Below, in pieces: positions 49,079 through 58,589 of a DNA stretch of 64,000 nucleotides (positions are counted from its first letter, which is position 1; each line of letters starts with the position of its first letter). Origin of the DNA: Christiangramia crocea (GTDB lineage Bacteria > Bacteroidota > Bacteroidia > Flavobacteriales > Flavobacteriaceae); NCBI RefSeq assembly GCF_022410465.1, contig NZ_JAJSON010000025.1:667961-731960 (forward strand), given 5' to 3'. The notes beneath the pieces were generated by a model, which saw nothing but the letters and a program-made list of their open reading frames with translations, did no database searches and was not told the DNA's origin. The position numbers were made by a program, and so were the translations under genes.

Positions 49079-51871
49079 TTACCTGGCTTCTAAGGCTCCT
49101 ATATCCGGAGCTGCCCCATTATATTTCAACTTATTTTCAATTCCGGCATCAACGAGTTCACTTGAGGAAACCGGCCGCATAAAATCGATATCTGGCAAAC
49201 TGCCATCACTTTTTCTCGGCGCAGATAAATCTGAAAGGTCCATAGACACAAAATCACTTTCCTGAACTTCAAACTCCATCTGCCAGCTATTGTTTTCCAC
49301 TATTTCTGTTTCGGCATTGTATTTACCCAATTCACCATAAACCAGTGTATTTATGATGACGATTTTCTCAAGTCCGTTCTTTTCTGAAAACGCAAGATTT
49401 CGCCCATTTTTAGTGGCTGAACAATTAATTATTGAAACAGTTCCCCGATTACTGTTATGGTCAAAACCATCATTGAGATTGTTTACGGCTAAACAACGAG
49501 TGTAAGTGGCATTATGTTTTCTGTTCTTATCATCACTGCCTCCGGTCTTAAATCCGTTACCATCTCCTTTGCCAGGAGAGCCATCCTTGAGATAACCATT
49601 ATTAAAAGCCCAGCAATTTTCATAAGTGGTGTTCACATTATCTTTCTCTCTAAGGTATCCGTCCCAGCCATCATCCAGATTATTCCAGGAGCGACATCCA
49701 ATGAATTTATTTCCAGATCCCACATCCATTTTTACAGCAAACCCATCTGCATTTTCCAATTTTGAATCTGCATTAAAAAAGGAATCGCAGTTAAGAATCG
49801 TATTATTTGATGCTCCGTCATCCAGTTGAAGTCCGGTATCGGCACATTCAAAAAAACTGCAGAATTCCACATGATTGTTATTGCCTCGAATATGCAGGCC
49901 GTTGTCCCCGGCATTATAAAACTGAAGCCCTTTGATATGCCAGTTATCGGCTTTAAGAACAATTCCCTGATTTGAGGAATCTTCTTCCATTGCAGAAAAA
50001 TCAAGTAGAGGGCGCTCACCTGAAATATCGCCCATCAGATAAATTCTATCTGAAGGCTCACCGGAATCATTAATATAAATTCTTTCTGTGAGCTTATAAG
50101 TTCCGGAATGAACAAAAATGGAATCCCCTGGTTTAGCATCATCAATAGCTGCAACAAGTTCCTGGGCATTCCTTACTTCGATGAAGTTTTTAGTTTTTTT
50201 TTTATTAAATGAAGCTGAAGTCTTTTTTAGAATATCCTTTTCTGAAATTTCAGACTTAGAGAAATCTATTTCCTTACTCTCCCTAAGAATCCTGATAGAA
50301 GGTTCTGAATCTCTATTGAACTCAAAGTTATCAAGCTCAACATTCTTAGCGTTATAAAGTACGAGCGAGGGACCTTTCTTTTGCAGGACCCGGACATTCT
50401 TCAGTTTTATATCATTGGCGTCGATCACCGTGATCCCGTTCTCAGCTTCCAGGACTGCATTTTCCAGACTCACATTTTCCAATTTCATTTCAGGTAATCC
50501 CATAAAAAAGGCAGCGGTATTGGAACCGGTAGCCGTGATATTCTTCATATGGATATTTCTGAAAGACGGAGTTTCTCTGGTTACAGGCATCATAGTCTCA
50601 TCTCTCTTTTCATCGACAGCATCCTGATCTCCTTCAAGGATTGGTGAATTTCCGCCATAAAAAAGATTGAAACGAATGGCTTCAGTAGGAATATTGATCA
50701 TATCGATATTGGAAATATGAATATTTTCAACCACTCCTCCCCTGCCTCGGGTACTTTTAAAACGAAGCCCAACATCGGTACCCATAAAAGTACAATTTGA
50801 GACATGCACATTTTTCACTCCACCAGACATTTCGCTTCCTATCACAAAACCACCATGCCCATGATATACTATATTGTTCTTTACTATCACATTCTCTGTA
50901 GGCATGCCGCGATCACGGCCATCTTCATTCTTACCTGATTTAAAACAAATGGCATCATCACCCACATCAAATGTATTATTGTAGATCACAACGTTTTTAC
51001 ATGATTCCAGATCCACACCATCACCATTCTGTGAATACCAGGGATTTCTTACCGTAAGGTTTCTAATAGTAATATCCTGGCTCATCAGGGGATGGATATT
51101 CCATGCCGGTGAATTCTGAAAGGTTGGACCATCCAGTAAGATCCTTTTACTTTTTACTATACTCACCATTACCGGTCTGAGAAAATCCTTTACAGACTGA
51201 AGTTCTTCCCCTGAAATCTTATCAGGCACATTGAAATTAGTGGTACTTTCATGACCTTTTTTCGAGCTTTCAGAAGGGAACCACATTTTTCCATCTTCAG
51301 ATAATACACCTCCAGATTTTAGCAGATCATCCCACTGCCTTCCGGTCATTTTTCCTTTTTTCACCGGTCGCCAGGCTCCTCCGCTTCCATCGATAATTCC
51401 TTTTCCGGTAATCGCTATATTCTCTACCTCTTTTGCAGTAATGGGAGAAGTATTTCGTACTGTATTCAGACCTTCAAAGCTGGTTCTTACCAACAGATAA
51501 TCATCAAAATCCTTACTAAAAACCAGAAGTGCTCCTGCTTCCAGGTGAAGATTAATATTGCTTTTAAAATGAATAGGTCCGGTTAGCCAAATACCTCTGG
51601 GTACTACTACTTTTCCTCCTCCTTTGGAAGCGGTGTGAGAAATGGCTTTTTCAAAAGCTTCAGTGTTTTTAATTAGTCCGTCACCTACAGCTCCAAAATC
51701 CTTAATACTTACTTGAAAATCAGGAAACACAGGCTCCTGTACTTCCGGCATTTCGAACTCTATGCCTTCATACAGAGACTCGGGATCCCAACCGGAACTT
51801 TGCTGACCTGTCATAATTCCTGTGAAGGCAATCGAGCAGAATAAAAAAATAATCCCTCTAATTAATTTCAT
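49079..51871 (-). CDS. GH28 polygalacturonase fused to PL9 pectate lyase
   Basis: ATG at 51871 has an AAAGGA box just before it and opens a signal peptide (KLIRGIIFLFCSIAFTG); an upstream in-frame ATG overlapping the previous stop is less likely. The product has 930 residues. GH28 half (about 50-540): N282-G-D284, GDD 304-306, GHG with His339, RFK 370-372. PL9 half (about 565-920): parallel beta-helix with NGLHIRGNNNHVEF, ENADGFAVKMD and DGNGFKTGGSDDK, the Lys-containing PL9 site. It pairs hydrolysis and beta-elimination of galacturonan in one chain. Confidence 0.92.
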   Translation of the reverse strand: MKLIRGIIFLFCSIAFTGIMTGQQSSGWDPESLYEGIEFEMPEVQEPVFPDFQVSIKDFGAVGDGLIKNTEAFEKAISHTASKGGGKVVVPRGIWLTGPIHFKSNINLHLEAGALLVFSKDFDDYLLVRTSFEGLNTVRNTSPITAKEVENIAITGKGIIDGSGGAWRPVKKGKMTGRQWDDLLKSGGVLSEDGKMWFPSESSKKGHESTTNFNVPDKISGEELQSVKDFLRPVMVSIVKSKRILLDGPTFQNSPAWNIHPLMSQDITIRNLTVRNPWYSQNGDGVDLESCKNVVIYNNTFDVGDDAICFKSGKNEDGRDRGMPTENVIVKNNIVYHGHGGFVIGSEMSGGVKNVHVSNCTFMGTDVGLRFKSTRGRGGVVENIHISNIDMINIPTEAIRFNLFYGGNSPILEGDQDAVDEKRDETMMPVTRETPSFRNIHMKNITATGSNTAAFFMGLPEMKLENVSLENAVLEAENGITVIDANDIKLKNVRVLQKKGPSLVLYNAKNVELDNFEFNRDSEPSIRILRESKEIDFSKSEISEKDILKKTSASFNKKKTKNFIEVRNAQELVAAIDDAKPGDSIFVHSGTYKLTERIYINDSGEPSDRIYLMGDISGERPLLDFSAMEEDSSNQGIVLKADNWHIKGLQFYNAGDNGLHIRGNNNHVEFCSFFECADTGLQLDDGASNNTILNCDSFFNADSKLENADGFAVKMDVGSGNKFIGCRSWNNLDDGWDGYLREKDNVNTTYENCWAFNNGYLKDGSPGKGDGNGFKTGGSDDKNRKHNATYTRCLAVNNLNDGFDHNSNRGTVSIINCSATKNGRNLAFSEKNGLEKIVIINTLVYGELGKYNAETEIVENNSWQMEFEVQESDFVSMDLSDLSAPRKSDGSLPDIDFMRPVSSSELVDAGIENKLKYNGAAPDIGALEAR

Positions 51872-51891
51872 ATCCTTTCTTTTATCTGTCA

Positions 51892-53517
51892 TTATTCTGT
51901 GATCCTGAAGTATTCCACATCCGCATAGCCACCACGTTTGGCTTCCTGGGTACTTAGACTGAAAAGCCCCACCTTAGCACCGATCCATTTCCCCGGCTGG
52001 GCCTGAAATGGCTGTCCTATCCTGGTGAATTTCTTACCATTTTCGCTATAACTGAATTGACACATCGCATCTGGAGCATTTACCTCAACACGGAAAACAA
52101 CTTCATTGGAATCAATGCGTTTTTCGGCAATGGTCACCTCTTCTTCCCCATCTATCGCATCGATCGCCAGGGTTTGTTTGATGATGAATCCCTCCTTATC
52201 GTGAGTCAATGTAAGTGTGGCATAATCCATTCCCATTACGATGAGCCCTGTTCTTTTACCTTCCTCGGCCTCCTGAGGAAAAAGGCTCAGTTTAGTCGTA
52301 GCGGTAAAATCTGGAGCAGGAAACTTTTGTAGTAAAAGACTTGGTGTTATCCATAGATTCTTATAATCATCCTGAGTTTTAATAGAGAATAACCGTAAAT
52401 GATCCTTTCCCGGAAGTTTCGCGTGCCATACCACGTCTGGATTTGCTTGCCACTGCCATTGCAATCCAAGGCTATCCTCTTCAAATTCGGTGCTTTCAAC
52501 CGGTGTTACTACCGGATAATCTTTACCAACATCCGGTTTTTTATATGTTTTCACCGGTTCTCCAATGCCGTTTCCATCCTTATCCTCCCCCATAACCGGC
52601 CAATCATTTTCCCAGCTCATAGGCTGTAAATGAACTATCCTGCCATAGGCTTCCACATCCTGGAAATGATAGAACCAGTCCTCACCTTCCGGGGTTTCTA
52701 CCCAGGCTCCCTGGTGCGGACCGTTGATATCTGTACTACCTTGTTCTAAAACCACTTTTTCCTCGTATGGACCGTAGATGTTCTTTGATCTTAAAGCAAG
52801 CTGCCAGCCGGTAGAAACTCCTCCAGCAGGAGCAAAAATGTAATAATAACCGTTGCGCTTATAAAACTTGGAACCTTCGACGGTTGGATGATCATCATGC
52901 CCATCAAAAACATGCCTTCCCGCATCCAGCACTTTAGTTCCTTCAGCATTCATTTTATTAACTGTTAAAAGGCTTTTTACGCCTCTACGGCTTCCGGCAT
53001 AGGCATGCACCAGGTAAGCTTTTCCGTCATCGTCCCAAAGTGGAGAAGGATCAATCAAGCCTTTTCCTTCCATCACCAATACCGGTTCTTCCCAAGTTCC
53101 ATTAGGGTCATCGGTCCTGACCATATAGATCCCATGGTCTGGATCACCCCAGTAGATGTAAAGTTCATTATTGTGAGAGCGAATACTTGGCGCCCAGACC
53201 CCGTTTCCGTGCTGTGGAACATCGAATGTTTCTTTAGGCACCTGGATAGGTAGCGCATGATTAATGAGTTTCCAGTTGATCATATCCTTTGAATGCAGGA
53301 TAGGTAATCCCGGGGCTGCATTAAAACTTGAGGCCGTCATATAATAATCGTCTCCAACTCTTGCTACATCAGGATCTGAATAATCGGCATAGAGAATCGG
53401 GTTGGTATAGGTGCCGTCAGTATTATCTGCTACCCAAACCTCAGATTCGTAATTTTCTTGCTTCTGTGCCGAAACCGTGATGGAGATCAATAAAATTAAG
53501 CTGAATAAATATCGCAT
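51892..53517 (-). CDS. GH43 with C-terminal concanavalin-like domain, xylosidase/arabinofuranosidase type
   Basis: A 541-residue exported enzyme (signal peptide ending TVSAQ). GH43 propeller about 30-335: base Asp in YSDPDVAR, Asp in LIDPSPL, acid Glu in TVEGSKFY. A C-terminal sandwich about 345-541 (WQWQANPDVVWHAK, GLIVMGMDYATLTL) matches the XynB-type beta-xylosidase C-terminal domain. In a pectin locus it likely removes arabinose or xylose decorations. Its stop overlaps the region before the GH28-PL9 start. Confidence 0.9.
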   Translation of the reverse strand: MRYLFSLILLISITVSAQKQENYESEVWVADNTDGTYTNPILYADYSDPDVARVGDDYYMTASSFNAAPGLPILHSKDMINWKLINHALPIQVPKETFDVPQHGNGVWAPSIRSHNNELYIYWGDPDHGIYMVRTDDPNGTWEEPVLVMEGKGLIDPSPLWDDDGKAYLVHAYAGSRRGVKSLLTVNKMNAEGTKVLDAGRHVFDGHDDHPTVEGSKFYKRNGYYYIFAPAGGVSTGWQLALRSKNIYGPYEEKVVLEQGSTDINGPHQGAWVETPEGEDWFYHFQDVEAYGRIVHLQPMSWENDWPVMGEDKDGNGIGEPVKTYKKPDVGKDYPVVTPVESTEFEEDSLGLQWQWQANPDVVWHAKLPGKDHLRLFSIKTQDDYKNLWITPSLLLQKFPAPDFTATTKLSLFPQEAEEGKRTGLIVMGMDYATLTLTHDKEGFIIKQTLAIDAIDGEEEVTIAEKRIDSNEVVFRVEVNAPDAMCQFSYSENGKKFTRIGQPFQAQPGKWIGAKVGLFSLSTQEAKRGGYADVEYFRITE

Positions 53518-53532
53518 TTCTGTATTTTCTGA

Positions 53533-54786
53533 TTATCTATCGAATTGTAAACTTGCCAGGATAAATGGGCCAGTTCCCTTTGGATCATTGCTTCGAACCT
53601 CTTCATTGATATAGTATTCGTAAGAAGCATCACGGTAAGGATCTCCTCCAAGACCGGCAACGGCACAAACCTGGTTCAGGTTTACAACGCCATTCTCCTC
53701 TACCGTAATAAGATTGTTCAGAATTCCTTCATAGCCTTTTTTAGCCACTTCCATATATTTTTCGGGGAGATAGCCTTTTTTAACACCTTTCGCAAAGGTG
53801 TAAGTGAACATTGCCGAACCTGAAGCTTCCAGGTAATTCCCTTCACGGTCTCCCTGGTCAAGTACCTGATACCATAAACCGGATTCTGCATCCTGATATT
53901 TAGTTACCGCCTCCGCAAACTGGTTCAGGTAACCTATGATTTTTTCGCGGCCTTTATGATCTTCCGGAAGGTAATCCAGAACATCTACCATCGCCATTCC
54001 ATACCAACCCATGGCACGTGACCAGAAATTTGGAGAAGTTCCGGTTTCCTTATCGGCCCATTTTTGCTGTTTGCTGGAATCCCATCCATGATACAACAAA
54101 CCGGTTTCTTCATCGTAGGCAAATTGCTGAATTAGATCGAATTGATGAACGATATCATCATAGGCGTTTTCGGCTTCTTCACCTTCGCTGAACATTTGGG
54201 TATAATGCGCATAAAACGGATGCGCCATATAAAGTCCGTCCAGCCACATCTGCTGGGTATATCGTTTTTTATGCCAGAAACCACCTTCCTTGGTACGTGG
54301 CTGAGTATCTATCTGACTTCTAAGCAATTTTAATGCCTTCAGAAACCGTTCTTCCTTTGTCTTAGGATATAGATAAAGTAGCACATTCCCTGAATTAAGC
54401 ATATCAAGGTTCTGATCGCTTAGTTTGTAAGTTCTGATATCACCTTCGTCGGTGACCATGGTATCGGCGTAATCGTAGATATACTGATAATATCTTTCAT
54501 CTCCTGCCTCCTGATAGACCTCCTTTGCAGCTTTCAGAACCAGTCCGTTCGTATAGCTCCATTTAGGTGCATCGCGAAAGTCCAGTTTGGAAGCTTCAGG
54601 AAAACGATGCATTTCTGATAACAGCATCCTTTCTGACCATTTCAGGTCTTCAGGAACTATTTTTTCCTGATCGGCAGAGGCCATTTCTTCCTTTTGCTTA
54701 TCTCCAATCTCCTTGCAGCTTATAAACGTCCCAGCAACAAATAGAAAAATGAAACAGTAGTGAAGTCGGTTTTTCAGAATTTTCAT
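53533..54786 (-). CDS. GH105 unsaturated rhamnogalacturonyl hydrolase (lipoprotein)
   Basis: A 417-residue lipoprotein (VAGTFISCKE). GH105 fold marks: KWSYTNGLVLKAAKEVYQEA, YTQQMWLDGLYMAHPFYAHY with the catalytic Asp region, NFWSRAMGWYGMAMVDVLDY and SGLWYQVLDQGDREGNYLEA. It releases unsaturated galacturonate from rhamnogalacturonan or pectate oligosaccharides made by PL9/PL10. It differs strongly from the GH105 at 16841-18016, consistent with another substrate. The DUF4861 gene lies 6 bases upstream. Confidence 0.93.
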   Translation of the reverse strand: MKILKNRLHYCFIFLFVAGTFISCKEIGDKQKEEMASADQEKIVPEDLKWSERMLLSEMHRFPEASKLDFRDAPKWSYTNGLVLKAAKEVYQEAGDERYYQYIYDYADTMVTDEGDIRTYKLSDQNLDMLNSGNVLLYLYPKTKEERFLKALKLLRSQIDTQPRTKEGGFWHKKRYTQQMWLDGLYMAHPFYAHYTQMFSEGEEAENAYDDIVHQFDLIQQFAYDEETGLLYHGWDSSKQQKWADKETGTSPNFWSRAMGWYGMAMVDVLDYLPEDHKGREKIIGYLNQFAEAVTKYQDAESGLWYQVLDQGDREGNYLEASGSAMFTYTFAKGVKKGYLPEKYMEVAKKGYEGILNNLITVEENGVVNLNQVCAVAGLGGDPYRDASYEYYINEEVRSNDPKGTGPFILASLQFDR

Positions 54787-54792
54787 CTAAAA

Positions 54793-55797
54793 TTAATTTA
54801 AGTTATTATTTGAATTCAATTCCTGTAGTAATTGATCTAAGTGAGAAACGAATTCCTCTTCACTGGTGATCCCGTCCTTTTCCTGCTCCCAGGCACCAAG
54901 GAAATAATAGGTAATTGTTTCGGTAGTTGGTTTAAAGACTACTAAATGATCATCGGTCCCTTCAATTTGTTTGTCCAGTTCATCGGTATTATAAAAAACG
55001 GCCATTCCCAGTTTATCATCCTCATTTACCAGCGTCTGCGCACCATAAGTGGCTATATAGGCCCAATTGACGTTCTCGCTTTGCTTTTTGATCAATTGCG
55101 GGCCGTGTTTTACAATTCCCGTGGTAATACCGTCTATCTCTGCTGAAGGCGTAAGTTCGGCTTTGGTATACCTGCCTTCCGGAAAAATACTAAGTTTAGC
55201 TTCCAGGTCTATGGTGTCTTTACCTGTTGTCCAGTCTTCATAAAATATTTCTACTGAAGATCTGCTTTCTGTATTAATAACAGTCGCCATGGTATTTCCT
55301 ACATCTCTGAAATGAGCTACCGTATCGTTCATATAACGCCCGTAACCCCCTATTCCCATAGATTTTCCGGCTTTCAGGATATCCAGACCCCAGTCGGCTT
55401 CCTCATGATAAGAATCAAAACCGTCCTGACCTACATAAGGCAAAACAAGCGTATCCACTTTCTTCCCGAAGATATCTATAGCATTACGCCAGTCCAGGTA
55501 AAGCCTGTAACCAACATTCTTATTTTCCCAACCCGGACCTTCATACCTTATAAACCATGAATGGTCGGTATGATTTTCGGGAACGGTGAGACTATCAACA
55601 TTTTTAAACTCTCCCCCTTCATATTCTCGACCTACCCATTTACCACCTTCCTTTACTGAAATTTCAGCATAAGTCTCACTAGAGATTGATGACTCAGTTA
55701 CTTTCTCGGTTTCTGACGCAGCTTCTTTTTCTTTTTTCCTATCGTTACAGGAGATTATGGCAAAAGCGGCCAATACAGGAATAATATATTTTTTCAT
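54793..55797 (-). CDS. DUF4861 lipoprotein of pectin loci, function unknown
   Basis: A 334-residue lipoprotein (AAFAIISCNDRK) with a charged linker after the lipid Cys, then one beta-rich domain (about 50-330): SWFIRYEGPGWENKNVGYRL, EADWGLDILKAGKSMGIGG, and TITYYFLGAWEQEKDGI. It matches the DUF4861 family, often next to GH105 and pectin genes. A galactose-mutarotase-like or lyase-like fold is conceivable, but I can name no catalytic residue. It is between GH28 and GH105 in one unit, with gaps of 24 and 6 bases. Confidence 0.8.
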   Translation of the reverse strand: MKKYIIPVLAAFAIISCNDRKKEKEAASETEKVTESSISSETYAEISVKEGGKWVGREYEGGEFKNVDSLTVPENHTDHSWFIRYEGPGWENKNVGYRLYLDWRNAIDIFGKKVDTLVLPYVGQDGFDSYHEEADWGLDILKAGKSMGIGGYGRYMNDTVAHFRDVGNTMATVINTESRSSVEIFYEDWTTGKDTIDLEAKLSIFPEGRYTKAELTPSAEIDGITTGIVKHGPQLIKKQSENVNWAYIATYGAQTLVNEDDKLGMAVFYNTDELDKQIEGTDDHLVVFKPTTETITYYFLGAWEQEKDGITSEEEFVSHLDQLLQELNSNNNLN

Positions 55798-55821
55798 AAT
55801 CGGTTATATTAAATGGAGTTC

Positions 55822-57249
55822 TTAGTATTCTTTTCCGTTAATGGTAGTATTCAAAAAGATCACTGGTTCACAATTTTCGATATTAAGCGGAACCTTAGTA
55901 CTTTTAATACTTACGTTTTTAAGCCTTACATTCTGAACAGGTGATTGTTCTCTTCCTTTAATCAGCAAACCGTATTCACCTCCATTTTCCACCTGAACAT
56001 TTTCAAGGAAAATATTTCTAATTTCCGGAATATAGTTTCCTTCCTGATTGTCATATATAGCGTAATAAGTATTTATTTTAAGTACAGCTTCCTTAACCTG
56101 CCCAACCTGAAGATCTTTTACATAAACTCCGTCAACAAAGCCGCCACGAATGGTATTGGTCTTAATACGGATCGCACGGTCAAGGTTAGGACTATCCATT
56201 CGGCAATTTCTAACAAAAACGTTACGCACCCCTGCAGAGATCTCACTTCCCATGACCACGCCACCATGACCATCAGCCATTTCACAATTTTCAATTACTA
56301 TATTCTCACTCGGAATATTAACACGACGGCCATCATTATTACGACCAGATTTTATGGCGATACAGTCGTCTCCGGTATCAAATAATGAATTTTTGATATT
56401 AACATTCCTGGAATACTCAGGATCGCAACCATCATTATTAGGTCCATGACTACGTACAGTCACACCGTCTACAGTAATATTGTTGCTTTTTATAGGATGT
56501 ATGATCCAGAATGGAGCATTTGTGAACGTTACCCCTTCAATAAGTATATTTTCACATTCGAAGGGTTCAAAAAAGGTTGGACGCAACTGATTACCTTCCC
56601 CAAAAACCCTTTCTTCTACAGGAACACCATCAGCCACCATTTGTCTTAATCGGGGTAAATTCTTGTCATCGTGCTGTTTTGGTTGTCCTTCCTTATAACC
56701 ATATTCATCCTTCCCGGCCCAAGGCCACCAGTTCTCATTATTGGCCTGACCGTTGAAAATTCCCTTCCCGGTAACCGCTATGTTCTTTTGTCCATATGCA
56801 TAAATAAGAGGAGAATAATTCATCAATTCCATCCCTTCATAGGAAGTATGAACCATGGGCAGATAAGCCGATTTATCCTTACTGAAGAGGATCTCCGCAC
56901 CTTCAACCAGATGAAAATTTACATTGGATTTTAAATGTATTGGTCCGGTAACATATTTCCCCGCTGGCACTAAAACTTTTCCGCCTCCCTGTGCATTACA
57001 GGCATTTATGGCCTTTTTGAAAGCTTCAGTATTATCAGTGACTCCATCGGCAACGGCGCCAAAATCTGAAACATTAAAGGTTCTTTCCGGAAATTCGGGT
57101 ACCGTTATGTTTTCAATAATTGCATCGGCTTTTTGCCAGACCTTATCTGAATTAAAGTCCTGAGCTCCCGCTTTGCATGAACACAGCATTAAAATCAACC
57201 CAAAAACCACGGCATTGATCAAGAAGTTAACTATAGTCTCTCTTTTCAT
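55822..57249 (-). CDS. GH28 polygalacturonase
   Basis: A 475-residue exported enzyme (leader ending MLCSCKAGAQ, possibly a lipoprotein). Right-handed beta-helix with all GH28 motifs: NND at 271-273, Asp294-Asp295 in TGDDCIAIKSG, His328 in GHGGVVMGS, and RIK at 361-363. The N-terminal FNVSDFGAVADGVTDNTEAF segment is standard. It hydrolyses galacturonan, probably from chain ends. First gene of the long pectin unit; a LacI-type palindrome stands 9 bases before its start codon. Confidence 0.95.
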   Translation of the reverse strand: MKRETIVNFLINAVVFGLILMLCSCKAGAQDFNSDKVWQKADAIIENITVPEFPERTFNVSDFGAVADGVTDNTEAFKKAINACNAQGGGKVLVPAGKYVTGPIHLKSNVNFHLVEGAEILFSKDKSAYLPMVHTSYEGMELMNYSPLIYAYGQKNIAVTGKGIFNGQANNENWWPWAGKDEYGYKEGQPKQHDDKNLPRLRQMVADGVPVEERVFGEGNQLRPTFFEPFECENILIEGVTFTNAPFWIIHPIKSNNITVDGVTVRSHGPNNDGCDPEYSRNVNIKNSLFDTGDDCIAIKSGRNNDGRRVNIPSENIVIENCEMADGHGGVVMGSEISAGVRNVFVRNCRMDSPNLDRAIRIKTNTIRGGFVDGVYVKDLQVGQVKEAVLKINTYYAIYDNQEGNYIPEIRNIFLENVQVENGGEYGLLIKGREQSPVQNVRLKNVSIKSTKVPLNIENCEPVIFLNTTINGKEY

Positions 57250-57257
57250 ATTTAATT

Positions 57258-57269
57258 GTAATCGATTGC
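57258..57269. promoter_or_regulatory. LacI-type operator candidate before the GH28 gene
   Basis: GTAATCGATTGC matches the perfect palindrome found before the CE8 gene at 11 of 12 positions and has the central CG typical of LacI/GalR operators. It lies directly upstream of the GH28 start codon, near the LacI-family gene. Confidence 0.65.
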
Positions 57270-57384
57270 ACTAAAATAGGAAAGCTTTGTCAGTTTACAT
57301 AATTTTTATTCAAAAATTTATCAAAATATTAAAATCACTGGTTTTTTAATAAGGAATATGAGTCTTTAATATAAATGAGCCAGG

Positions 57385-58401
57385 CTAATTTTTAATGGAT
57401 TTAGCAGGATTCCAATTATCCGTCCCTCCGAGTACCTTTCTTACCGTGAAGTTTTTTGCTTCCTCTGCAGTAAGTAACTTTGCCCATTCAATCCTCTCTT
57501 TGGAAGCACCTTCTCCTTTTGAGTTATATTCCGCATAAAATACGGTTTCTTCAGCATTAGGCTTATTCCAGTTATGCCATCCTTCAGGTTTAATAAGAGA
57601 TGTCATTTCGGTATTTATAAAAACGGTTTGGGCATGGTTTCTCCACGGGCGTCCGAGATAAAAGCTTTCCTCTGGAGCATCACCGGTTATGGAACAGTTA
57701 ATAAAGACAAACCCATAATCTGAGCTTTCTTCAGTGGAAGCGGCTGTAATATAATGGCCGCCTTCCTTACAGTAAATTTCACAATCCTCAAAGACCGCCG
57801 TGGACCAGCCAAAGATAAAATCGGTTGTTCCTTCGATATAGCAATCCTTATAATACTGTCTACTATTACGGCCATGCAAGTATAATGTATCCTGATTTCC
57901 AAGGAATCTGCAGTTTACGAATATAACCTTATCTCCATCTAATCTTACGGCGACTGCCTGCCCTACCGGGCCTGAACTATTTTCGAAAGTAAGATTGTAT
58001 GCTTTAAAACCATCTCCAAAAATGAAAAAGGAAGTTGATCCGGTAGTTCCTATTTCCTCACCATATTTATTGAGTTTCTGGGCATAGTCATCATAGGTCA
58101 AAACAGTTTCATCCCGGCTCTCCCCAATAAAAGTTACATTGGTCTTGGAAGTAGGAAGTATTATTTTCTCTTTATAAACCCCAGCCTTTATAAGTATCCT
58201 TGTTTCCTCTCTTCTGAAATCCGAAGTGGCATTGATGGCTTCCTGTACATGTTGAAAGTCTCCACTTCCATCTTTAGATACAACAAAATGATATTCCTGC
58301 TGAGTATTTTCATTAGCTGGTTGGTCTGCCCACCCAGTGAATGAAATCAAAAGAACTTGAAGAAAAGCAATGAATTTTAATTTAATCGGAGATAAAGGCA
58401 T
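57385..58401 (-). CDS. CE8 pectin methylesterase
   Basis: A 338-residue exported beta-helix enzyme: DGSGDFQHVQEAINATSD, oxyanion Gln148 (GQAVAVRLDGD) and Gln170, acid/base Asp171 in GNQDTLY, nucleophile Asp194 in DFIFGWS, and Arg251/Trp253 in LGRPWR. It de-esterifies homogalacturonan, which opens it to GH28 and the pectate lyases. It is separate from the fused CE8 at 46348-48267. A 135-base gap with its own operator-like site separates it from the GH28 gene, so it may be transcribed alone. Confidence 0.95.
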   Translation of the reverse strand: MPLSPIKLKFIAFLQVLLISFTGWADQPANENTQQEYHFVVSKDGSGDFQHVQEAINATSDFRREETRILIKAGVYKEKIILPTSKTNVTFIGESRDETVLTYDDYAQKLNKYGEEIGTTGSTSFFIFGDGFKAYNLTFENSSGPVGQAVAVRLDGDKVIFVNCRFLGNQDTLYLHGRNSRQYYKDCYIEGTTDFIFGWSTAVFEDCEIYCKEGGHYITAASTEESSDYGFVFINCSITGDAPEESFYLGRPWRNHAQTVFINTEMTSLIKPEGWHNWNKPNAEETVFYAEYNSKGEGASKERIEWAKLLTAEEAKNFTVRKVLGGTDNWNPAKSIKN

Positions 58402-58415
58402 ATTGTATTATTTTT

Positions 58416-58427
58416 GCAATCGATTGC
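58416..58427. promoter_or_regulatory. LacI-type operator candidate before the CE8 gene
   Basis: GCAATCGATTGC is a perfect 12-bp palindrome with central CG, 14 bases before the CE8 start codon and within the gap to the divergent LacI-family gene. Binding there could block the CE8 promoter and also affect the regulator's own promoter. Confidence 0.75.
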
Positions 58428-58589
58428 TTAAATTAAGCTAATTTTCTTTTTTTACTAAGAAAAATCCTTACTTTTAATAATTCTATAATATTTGAATTGT
58501 TTTATTGTGAAATAAAATCATATTTTTCCGAACTCTCAGAATAAATCTAATTTTTTTAAAGTCCGATTCTACCAAATATAAAAGCTTAC

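Noticed and set aside
55945..56385. 146-codon open frame on the + strand inside the GH28 gene
   Set aside because: Antisense to conserved GH28 motifs, rich in Ile/Thr/Asn as expected from reverse reading; no family resemblance.
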